This document shows, piece by piece, positions 5,449-10,654 of a DNA stretch of 10,654 nt (position 1 is its first letter; each line of letters opens with the position of its first letter). Source of the DNA: DAOTTW01 sp034437615 (GTDB taxonomy: Bacteria > Chloroflexota > Anaerolineae > Aggregatilineales > Phototrophicaceae); the NCBI GenBank assembly GCA_034437615.1, contig DAOTTW010000395.1, positions 1-10,654 on the forward strand, given 5' to 3'. The position numbers and the translations under genes were made by a program. The notes under the pieces are model-generated. The model searched no databases. It saw only the letters and a program-made list of their open reading frames with translations, and had not been told where the DNA came from.

Positions 5449-7260
5449 ATGTACATCCTCGGTCTATCTGGTTTTTACCACGATTCTGCTGCGGCCCTCA
5501 TCAAAGACGGTGAAATCGTCGCAGCCGCGATGGAAGAACGCTTCAGCCGCAAGAAGCACGATAACGGCTTTCCGACGTTGGCGGCGCAATTCTGCCTTGA
5601 ACAAGCGGGCATTGACGAAGACGACCTGGATTACGTCGTCTGGTATGAGAAGCCGCTGGTCAAGTTCGAGCGCATCATCCTGACGACGCTGAACACCTTC
5701 CCGCGTTCCTGGGGTGTATGGCGCGAGGCAATGGTAAGCTGGCTCAAAGAAAAGCTGTGGGTCAAGAACAGCATTCAAAACCAGCTTAACGTCGATTATG
5801 ACAAGATTCTGTTCTGTGACCATCACATGAGCCACGCCGCCAGCGCATTTTTCACCAGCCCGTTTAGAGAGGCAGCAGTGCTGACCATTGATGGCGTCGG
5901 TGAGTGGACCACGACCACACTCGGCAAGGCCAGCAGCGTTTTCGCGCATGACAGCGCCAACGGCAACGCAGGCGGCGAAAATCGCATTGATCTGCTGATG
6001 GAGCAGCGCTTCCCGCATAGCCTGGGCCTGCTCTACTCGACGTTTACGGCCTGGCTGGGCTTCCGCGTCAACAACGGCGAATACAAGGTCATGGGCATGT
6101 CGCCCTATGGCCAGCCCAAATACGTCGATAAGATCGAAAAGCTGATACAGATCGACCGCACGACAGGCGCATATCACCTGGATATGACCTACTTCGATTA
6201 TCAGCATTCGATTGAACGCAGCTACAGCCAAAAATTCCTGGGCGAATTCGGGCCACAACGCGACGCTGAAGCCGAATTCTTCACGATGCAGACAAACCCG
6301 GAGCGCTCCGCAGAAAAAGCCGCGATGGATAGCAACCAATACTATGCGGACATCGCCGCCAGCATTCAGCGCGTCACCGAGGATACGCTTATCGGCATCC
6401 TGAACTATCTGCACCAGCAAACCGGGCTGAATAAGGTCGTGATGGCGGGCGGCGTGGCCTTGAACACGAAGGCCAATTGGCGCTTGCTGAATGAAACGCC
6501 CTTCGATGAAATTTTCATCCAGCCCGCAGCCGGTGACGACGGTGGTGCGCTAGGGGCTGCGCTGTGGGCCTATCACGTGCTGCTTAGCAAGCCGCGCCCC
6601 AAGCCCATGCCACACGCCTACTGGGGCAAAGAATACAGCGATGCCGAGTGCCGCGCTTTCCTGGATCAGAACAGCATCCCCTATGAAGCCTACGACGATG
6701 CACCCGAAAAGCTGATTGATGTCGTGGTCGATGCTATGACCAGCAGCAAGGTGATCGGTTTGCATCAGGGGCGCTTTGAATGGGGACCGCGTGCGCTGGG
6801 CAATCGTAGCATCCTGGCGGACCCACGCGGCGCTGAAATGAAGGAAATCGTGAATACGAAAATTAAGTTTCGTGAGCCGTTCCGACCCTTCGCGCCTGTG
6901 ATCCTGCGTGATCGCTCGCCGGAGTATTTCGATTATCCAGAGGTCGCAACGCACGAAGCGCCGCGCTATATGCTGATGGTCGCGCCCATTAAGGACGACA
7001 AGCAAGAGCAGATACAGGCGGTCAATCACATGGGAACCGGACGCCTGCAAGCCATTGACCGTGAAACCAACCCCCGATACTATGACATTGTGCAGCGCTT
7101 CGGTGAGGCGACGGGTGTACCTGTCGTGCTAAACACATCATTTAATTTACGTGGTGAGCCTATCGTTAATACGCCGCGTGACGCCTATAACACCTTCCGC
7201 AATAGCGACATTGATATGCTGGTGTTGGGGTCTTTTCTCGTGCGCAAGGATCAGCTATAA
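5449..7260 (+). CDS. Carbamoyltransferase, NodU/CmcH/TobZ family
   Basis: At 603 residues this has the full family length. The enzymes make carbamoyl-adenylate from carbamoyl phosphate and ATP in a Kae1-like N-terminal domain, then pass the carbamoyl group to a hydroxyl of a sugar, antibiotic or glycan in the C-terminal YrdC-related domain. Visible motifs, in order: ILGLSGFYHDSAAAL at 3-17, the metal-binding HHMSHA at 125-130 (His125 and His129), DGVGE at 148-152, VMAGGVALN at 331-339, AGDDGGA at 361-367, GRFEWGPRALGNRSI at 441-455, REPFRPFAP at 475-483 and LNTSFNLRGEP at 561-571. No key motif is missing, so it should be active. It is cytoplasmic. Tight linkage to a small membrane protein, with an SGNH enzyme upstream and a DUF5989 protein downstream, suggests the product is exported or surface-bound. 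The acceptor is unknown. Confidence 0.95.
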   Translation: MYILGLSGFYHDSAAALIKDGEIVAAAMEERFSRKKHDNGFPTLAAQFCLEQAGIDEDDLDYVVWYEKPLVKFERIILTTLNTFPRSWGVWREAMVSWLKEKLWVKNSIQNQLNVDYDKILFCDHHMSHAASAFFTSPFREAAVLTIDGVGEWTTTTLGKASSVFAHDSANGNAGGENRIDLLMEQRFPHSLGLLYSTFTAWLGFRVNNGEYKVMGMSPYGQPKYVDKIEKLIQIDRTTGAYHLDMTYFDYQHSIERSYSQKFLGEFGPQRDAEAEFFTMQTNPERSAEKAAMDSNQYYADIAASIQRVTEDTLIGILNYLHQQTGLNKVVMAGGVALNTKANWRLLNETPFDEIFIQPAAGDDGGALGAALWAYHVLLSKPRPKPMPHAYWGKEYSDAECRAFLDQNSIPYEAYDDAPEKLIDVVVDAMTSSKVIGLHQGRFEWGPRALGNRSILADPRGAEMKEIVNTKIKFREPFRPFAPVILRDRSPEYFDYPEVATHEAPRYMLMVAPIKDDKQEQIQAVNHMGTGRLQAIDRETNPRYYDIVQRFGEATGVPVVLNTSFNLRGEPIVNTPRDAYNTFRNSDIDMLVLGSFLVRKDQL

Positions 7261-7327
7261 GCAGCGGTCCGCACACACACAACTGCAATCATTCCAGATG
7301 AATGAACGAAAACAAGCCCGTATCATT

Positions 7328-7376
7328 GTAGGGGCTTAGCGTGCTAAGCCCTGTGCGCAATACATTGCGCCCCTAC
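7328..7376. repeat. Paired 20-bp hairpins framed by GTAGGGG and CCCCTAC
   Basis: The element starts with GTAGGGG (7328-7334) and ends with CCCCTAC (7370-7376). It holds two 20-base hairpins one base apart. Bases 7332-7351 have GGGCTT, inner AGCGTGCT and AAGCCC, with nine paired bases in each arm. Bases 7353-7372 have GTGCGC, inner AATACATT and GCGCCC, with one outer mismatch. It lies in the 150-base gap between the carbamoyltransferase and the DUF5989 gene. No T-run follows on either strand. Confidence 0.8.
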
Positions 7377-7410
7377 CCATCCGTTTTCATAGCTCCACGA
7401 GGTCATCACC

Positions 7411-7662
7411 ATGAGAAGTAATCGAGAGTTCGACATCGACAGCGTACTCGAAACCGAGAAGAAACCGAAGAAGAAAAAGAAGCAAAGCGGCCTGAACGAC
7501 TTTTTCGCCCGTATGGGCGTGCTCGGTGAATTGCTCGGCTTCCTGTGGCGGCGCAAGCTGTACTGGCTCATCCCGATGATGGTCACGCTATTGCTGTTCG
7601 CTGTGCTGATCGCCATCGGCAGCAGCGGCCCCGGCGGTGTGTTTATCTACACGCTGTTCTAA
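7411..7662 (+). CDS. DUF5989 family small membrane protein
   Basis: This 83-residue protein has an acidic then very basic N-terminus (EKKPKKKKKQ at 16-25). The conserved DUF5989 core follows from about 36: LGELLGFLWRRKLYWLIP, then one membrane helix (about 52-70) and the terminal FIYTLF. The Lys-rich part should stay in the cytoplasm. Family members are usually about 50 residues, so the first 30 residues look like a lineage-specific extension. From memory, DUF5989 genes usually neighbour carbamoyltransferases of the NodU/CmcH type, as here; their function is not known to me. GAGG at 7399-7402 lies 8 bases before the ATG and supports this start. The gap to the carbamoyltransferase is 150 bases and contains a repeat element, so cotranscription is likely but not certain. 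Confidence 0.85.
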   Translation: MRSNREFDIDSVLETEKKPKKKKKQSGLNDFFARMGVLGELLGFLWRRKLYWLIPMMVTLLLFAVLIAIGSSGPGGVFIYTLF

Positions 7663-7669
7663 GGGATAA

Positions 7670-7724
7670 GTAGGGGCGCAATGCATTGCGTCCTGGGCGC
7701 GGACGCCAAGAATGGCGTCCCTAC
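7670..7724. repeat. 55-bp element with two 20-bp hairpins
   Basis: The element runs from GTAGGGG (7670-7676) to CCCTAC (7719-7724). The first hairpin, 7674-7693, is GGGCGC, inner AATGCATT, GCGTCC, with one G-T pair. The second, 7701-7720, is GGACGC, inner CAAGAATG, GCGTCC, with eight perfect pairs around AGAA. It lies in the gap between the DUF5989 gene and the next membrane-protein gene. Confidence 0.8.
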
Positions 7725-7784
7725 GATAATCATCTGCATTCGTCTTGATTTCGCCATAAGCAGATAGAGACAAAAGAAACAACG

Positions 7785-8186
7785 ATGGAAACAAACGATG
7801 TCTTAGTATTTGCCGGGCTGGGCGTTTTCTCACTGGTCGCAGGTATCTTCACAGCGCAAATCTCCAACGAGCGTGAAGCCGTCGCCGGGGATGCCGCCGC
7901 CCGCCTTTTTCACTACCTGGCCGCGTCGCTGTGGAGTGGCGCGACGCCTGCCGTGCTGGTGCTGGCTATTCTGGTGCGCCCTGAATGGGTGGATGTCAGC
8001 ATTTTGGGCTGGCAGACGAGCCTGGCCCCTCTTGTGCAATTGCTGGCGATTGCCTTTGGCATGGTCTTGCTGGCTTACGTCTGCCTGTTGATTTACGCTG
8101 TGCTGGCTAAAGACGCCATAGCAGCGCGGACCGCACACGCCGACCAGGGCTGGACCGAAGCCGACGCCCGTTCGTCTGGCTTATAA
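7785..8186 (+). CDS. Hypothetical three-helix membrane protein
   Basis: This 133-residue protein is not one I recognise. It has three hydrophobic segments (about 6-24, 48-64 and 79-107), a polar loop with NEREAVAGDAAAR (28-40) between the first two, and a polar C-terminal tail ending WTEADARSSGL. The start at ATG 7785 has only a weak purine stretch upstream (AAAAGAAAC). Base composition and codon use look like those of the neighbours, and the alternative frames across it have no membrane pattern, so it is probably real. It is the last co-directional gene of the carbamoyltransferase set, 122 bases after the DUF5989 stop. It could be an accessory subunit of that set or unrelated. Confidence 0.65.
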   Translation: METNDVLVFAGLGVFSLVAGIFTAQISNEREAVAGDAAARLFHYLAASLWSGATPAVLVLAILVRPEWVDVSILGWQTSLAPLVQLLAIAFGMVLLAYVCLLIYAVLAKDAIAARTAHADQGWTEADARSSGL

Positions 8187-8212
8187 ACTGTGCGGCCCTT
8201 GCCACGTGGTCG

Positions 8213-8275
8213 CACCACACAACAGCGTGATCGCGCGTTTTTTTGTGGCGGACGCAGCAAGCCGCGTCCCTACAT
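8213..8275. repeat. Dispersed 62-bp repeat, copy 2
   Basis: This is a 63-base copy of 2728-2789 with five substitutions and one extra T in the T-run (8238-8244). The first hairpin has CCACA (8215-8219) facing TGTGG (8244-8248). The 20-base hairpin is 8250-8269, with inner AGCAAGCC; one position is A facing C on the plus strand but G facing T on the minus strand. It lies between convergent genes. Here it is outside any coding region, unlike copy 1. Confidence 0.85.
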
Positions 8276-8281
8276 CTACAT

Positions 8282-8330
8282 AGCCGTGTCAGTCCCCCTT
8301 TTCAGGGGCAAGCCCTGCCCAAAAACGGCT
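8282..8330. terminator. Possible structured 3' end between convergent genes
   Basis: Several short arms overlap: AGCCG (8282-8286) with CGGCT (8326-8330), CCCC (8295-8298) with GGGG (8305-8308), CAGGG (8303-8307) with CCCTG (8313-8317), and GGGCA (8306-8310) with TGCCC (8316-8320). The region lies just past the stop of the minus-strand gene and could act as a terminator or 3' end structure. Neither strand shows a strong hairpin followed by a T-run in the right place, so this is a weak call. Confidence 0.3.
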
Positions 8331-10411
8331 TAGAGGCCGCCGCTATATAGCTCCGGCAGCGTAATCACCCGTGCTACATCCAGCGTGCTATCGTCGGCGT
8401 CGTCGCTGACCGTCAGCGGTGCGTCAATCGTCACTTCGTCAATCAGGCAGACGGTTTCGTTTTCTGCTTCGCAATAGAAAACCGTCAGCGTCATGCTGAC
8501 CGTGCCCTCGCCAGCGCTGAAGGTCGCTGGGATGCTGGCCGTTACCTCTTCAATTTCAATTGTCGCGCTGCCATCGGCAAGCTGCACAGCCTCGCCCGTC
8601 ACGCTGAGCGTGGAATCCGTCAGATCGTTGATCTTGTAGCCATCGGGCAGCGTCAGCGTCAGGTCAAGGCTGCCTGCACCCGCTGCAACCGTCTGCGGGT
8701 CTAGCGTGATGGTTTCGCCTGCTGCGCTGTTGCCGCCGACAATCGTCACGGTGCTGCGCTCTGTGCGCAGGGCTTCTACATTGGGGAATTGCACGCTGCT
8801 GACGGTGTTGGCGTCAAGGTCAATCACGCGGATGGCGTGGTTGTTGGTATCGGCCACGTACAGCAGGCCGTTGGCGTAATCCAGGCCGCCGGGTTCATCA
8901 AATTGCGCCGCGTCGGGGCCACCATCCCGGAAGCCGCCGTTGCCATCCAGCCCGAAAAGCGTCTCGGTGGTGTTATCGTCCGGGTTATAGCGCTTGATCT
9001 TGTTGTTGTAGGTATCCGCGATGAAGAATTGCGAGCCATCCGGCGTGCCAGTGATGCCGAGCGCGTGCTGCAAGAGCGATTCACCGAGCGGGCCATCCAC
9101 ATCACCGAATTCAAACAGGCTGTTATTCGTGGTGCCGGAGGCGACACGCACGCGGTTACTGCGGAAATCGGCTACGCGGATGGTGCTGCTTTCGCTATCG
9201 GCAAAATACAATTGGCCTTCGTGGTAGTGCAGGCCGCTGGGTTGCGCGAGTTCGCTGTTGCCGAGCGTATCGTTGAATTGGGCTTCGCGCCCGTTGCCCA
9301 CGCTGACCTGCATGGTGTTCGTCGCGAGGTCCAGCATCCACAGTTGATGTGTGCCCGCCATCGCGATATGCAGCGTATCCCCGACGAGTTCGACATCCCA
9401 GGGGCTACGCAGTTCAAAGTTCAGCGGGTCGTTGATAATCTGCCCGAAGCGCAGCAGGCCGCCGCCCTTGTTGCCCGTCCCGGCGACAGTCTCGACGGTC
9501 TGCGCGTTCAGGTCTACGCGGCGGATGGCATGGTTGTTCGTGTCCGCCACGTACAGCACGTTATCCTGCACCGTCATGCCGTGCGGCTTGTCGAAGGTGG
9601 CTGTCTCGTAGTCGCCGTCGTTCAGGCCGCTGCCGCCGTTGCCGATGATCTGCTGCACCTCGTAATCATCCAGGTCGGCCACGACGATGCGGTTATGGTT
9701 GGTATCCGCGATGAACAGGCGGTTGTTTTCGGCGTCCGCCAGCACCTTACCGGGGAATAGCAGCGGCGTGCCGGGGTCGCCAGCGCCTTCCAGCGCTAGA
9801 TCCAGCGGCGTGCGGTCAATTTCGTCTGTGCCCAGGCTGTCGTAGTAATCAATCATCGCGCCCAGGTATTGATCGAAGGCTTCGTAGGGGATTTCGCCGG
9901 ATTGCATCGCCACGACGTTACCGCGTGGGTCGATGATGGCGAAGGTCGGCCATGCACGCACGTTGTAGGTGCGCCAGACGCGGAAATCGCTATCGTTGAT
10001 GACCGGGTGGCGCACATCGTAGCGTTGCACGATCTGCCGGATATTTTCGGTTTCGCCTTCCTTGTCGAATTTAGCGGAATGCACGCCGATCACAACCAGT
10101 TCTTCGGCATATTTCTGCTCTAAGCGATCCAGCACGGGGATCATGTGAATGCAGTTGATGCAGCCATACGTCCAGAAATCCAGCACGACGACCTTACCTT
10201 GCAGGCCATCGAGCGTCAGCGGATTATCGACATTCAGCCAATCAATATCCGGCGGGAAATCCGGCGCTGCGACGCTGCCGACGAATAGCTCAGCGGGGTC
10301 TTGGGGGTCGGTCTGTTGCGGTGCATCGTCCTGGGCGTGGGCGCTCAGCAGTGCGAACGACAAGACGCAAATCATGGTTAACAGTAAGCGGATCATACGG
10401 GTTTTGTCCAT
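8330..10411 (-). CDS. Exported NHLRC2-like thioredoxin/NHL-repeat protein
   Basis: This 693-residue protein has a signal peptide (about 1-26, probable cleavage after AHA). A thioredoxin-like domain of the TlpA type follows (about 45-190), with CINC at 84-87 and the cis-Pro motif AWPTF with Pro155. A beta-propeller of NHL repeats spans about 210-545; DTNxNxI words recur, for example at 236, 290, 466 and 521. A beta-rich domain (about 560-690) carries Cys647 and Cys655. Thioredoxin, NHL propeller and beta domain in this order is the architecture of animal NHLRC2, whose thioredoxin motif is also CINC. Apart from Cys15 in the signal peptide, the only cysteines are these two pairs, which suggests a redox relay. 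It should act outside the membrane on disulfides, with the propeller as a binding platform. AAGGA lies 11 bases before the start. It is convergent with the plus-strand genes and appears monocistronic in this window. Confidence 0.88.
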   Translation of the reverse strand: MDKTRMIRLLLTMICVLSFALLSAHAQDDAPQQTDPQDPAELFVGSVAAPDFPPDIDWLNVDNPLTLDGLQGKVVVLDFWTYGCINCIHMIPVLDRLEQKYAEELVVIGVHSAKFDKEGETENIRQIVQRYDVRHPVINDSDFRVWRTYNVRAWPTFAIIDPRGNVVAMQSGEIPYEAFDQYLGAMIDYYDSLGTDEIDRTPLDLALEGAGDPGTPLLFPGKVLADAENNRLFIADTNHNRIVVADLDDYEVQQIIGNGGSGLNDGDYETATFDKPHGMTVQDNVLYVADTNNHAIRRVDLNAQTVETVAGTGNKGGGLLRFGQIINDPLNFELRSPWDVELVGDTLHIAMAGTHQLWMLDLATNTMQVSVGNGREAQFNDTLGNSELAQPSGLHYHEGQLYFADSESSTIRVADFRSNRVRVASGTTNNSLFEFGDVDGPLGESLLQHALGITGTPDGSQFFIADTYNNKIKRYNPDDNTTETLFGLDGNGGFRDGGPDAAQFDEPGGLDYANGLLYVADTNNHAIRVIDLDANTVSSVQFPNVEALRTERSTVTIVGGNSAAGETITLDPQTVAAGAGSLDLTLTLPDGYKINDLTDSTLSVTGEAVQLADGSATIEIEEVTASIPATFSAGEGTVSMTLTVFYCEAENETVCLIDEVTIDAPLTVSDDADDSTLDVARVITLPELYSGGL

Positions 10412-10437
10412 CGGGTAACGTGTCCTTTAGCTATACT

Positions 10438-10457
10438 GGGCGCAACGCATTGCGCCC
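10438..10457. repeat. 20-bp hairpin, GGGCGC class
   Basis: The frame is GGGCGC, inner AACGCATT, GCGCCC. Only one position of the ten-base arms fails to pair perfectly. It sits 26 bases upstream of the start of the minus-strand thioredoxin-NHL gene and probably lies in its leader or promoter region. Confidence 0.8.
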
Positions 10458-10500
10458 TTACAGATCACACTTTTTGCACATGAGCCGATAATGAAATAAC

Positions 10501-10528
10501 ATGTAGGGACGCGCTTCTGCGCGTCCGC
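10501..10528. repeat. 20-bp hairpin, GGACGC class, inverted copy
   Basis: Bases 10507-10526 form GGACGC, inner GCTTCTGC, GCGTCC, with eight paired bases in each arm. The flanks ATGTAGGG on the left and GCC on the right are the reverse complement of the right half of the 62-bp repeat (GGCGGACGC and GCGTCCCTACAT), so this is a partial inverted copy with changed inner bases. Confidence 0.8.
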
Positions 10529-10567
10529 CGGACGTAACTGCTCAGGTACGTGTCCCATGCTCAGTCG

Positions 10568-10654
10568 CCAGACGTTAAAACGTCCGGCTCCGGTACCGAC
10601 AAGCCTGCTAAAGCAGGCTGTATGCAGCGTGCAATAGCCCCCTTCAGGGGGGTT
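10568..10654. repeat. Hairpin-dense non-coding tail
   Basis: Three further inverted repeats follow one another. GACGTT (10571-10576) faces AACGTC (10579-10584), with flanking GCC and GGC. AGCCTGCT (10602-10609) faces AGCAGGCT (10612-10619). CCCCC (10638-10642) faces GGGGG (10647-10651) around TTCA. I see no open frame or RNA gene in 10412-10654. The last hairpin, with its TTCAGGGG word, resembles 8294-8308. Confidence 0.65.

Noticed and set aside
5464..6420. Minus-strand open frame (318 codons) opposite the carbamoyltransferase
   Set aside because: The plus strand carries all carbamoyltransferase motifs across this region. The antisense product has no recognisable domain and is a codon-bias shadow.
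6550..7050. Minus-strand open frame (166 codons) within the carbamoyltransferase
   Set aside because: It lies wholly inside the conserved C-terminal half of the enzyme and shows no family features.
7328..7724. CRISPR array from repeated palindromes
   Set aside because: The repeats are not direct repeats with regular unique spacers. Spacing is irregular, genes lie between them, and there are no cas genes.
8789..9760. Long plus-strand open frame (323 codons) opposite the thioredoxin-NHL gene
   Set aside because: It mirrors the strong, motif-rich minus-strand gene. Its translation is repetitive Val/Ala/Arg-rich sequence with no recognisable domain, as expected from the antisense of NHL repeats.

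Overview
The window most resembles an Anaerolineae-type member of the Chloroflexota. This rests on moderately GC-rich genes, secreted LysM proteins with long Thr-Pro linkers, an N-terminal zinc ribbon on a membrane-anchored LysM protein, and many short perfect palindromes between genes. No rRNA, tRNA or other phylogenetic marker is present, so the assignment is an inference (about 60 percent sure).

Layout. Bases 1-191 hold a C/G-rich nested inverted repeat. Bases 192-2740 encode two overlapping genes for related cell-envelope proteins. The first has a cytoplasmic zinc ribbon, one membrane helix and two LysM domains; the second is a lipoprotein with two LysM domains; both end in a similar beta-rich domain. 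Bases 2741-3038 are non-coding, with two palindromes and a structured leader, and precede a stand-alone Lon N-terminal (LON substrate-binding) protein at 3039-3701. Bases 3757-8186 carry a co-directional set: a membrane-anchored SGNH hydrolase, a 75-residue one-helix protein, a NodU/CmcH-type carbamoyltransferase, a DUF5989 small membrane protein and an unrecognised three-helix membrane protein. On the minus strand, 8330-10411 encodes an exported thioredoxin-NHL-beta protein with the same domain order as NHLRC2. Bases 10412-10654 are non-coding and dense in hairpins.

How the genes may work together. The carbamoyltransferase, SGNH protein and two small membrane proteins look like a module that decorates an envelope glycan or small molecule with carbamoyl and possibly acyl groups at the membrane. 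The LysM pair probably binds peptidoglycan or related glycans outside the membrane. The thioredoxin-NHL protein probably acts on disulfides outside the membrane. These links are inferred from domain content and adjacency only.

The strongest unexplained signal is a family of hairpins, each exactly 20 bp long. Nine copies occupy five non-coding stretches, mostly in pairs. The outer frame is constant while the inner eight bases vary and still pair. One copy belongs to a 62-bp repeat that supplies the stop codon of the LysM lipoprotein gene. Two leaders, upstream of the LON-domain gene and of the SGNH gene, each contain interleaved inverted repeats with pseudoknot order.
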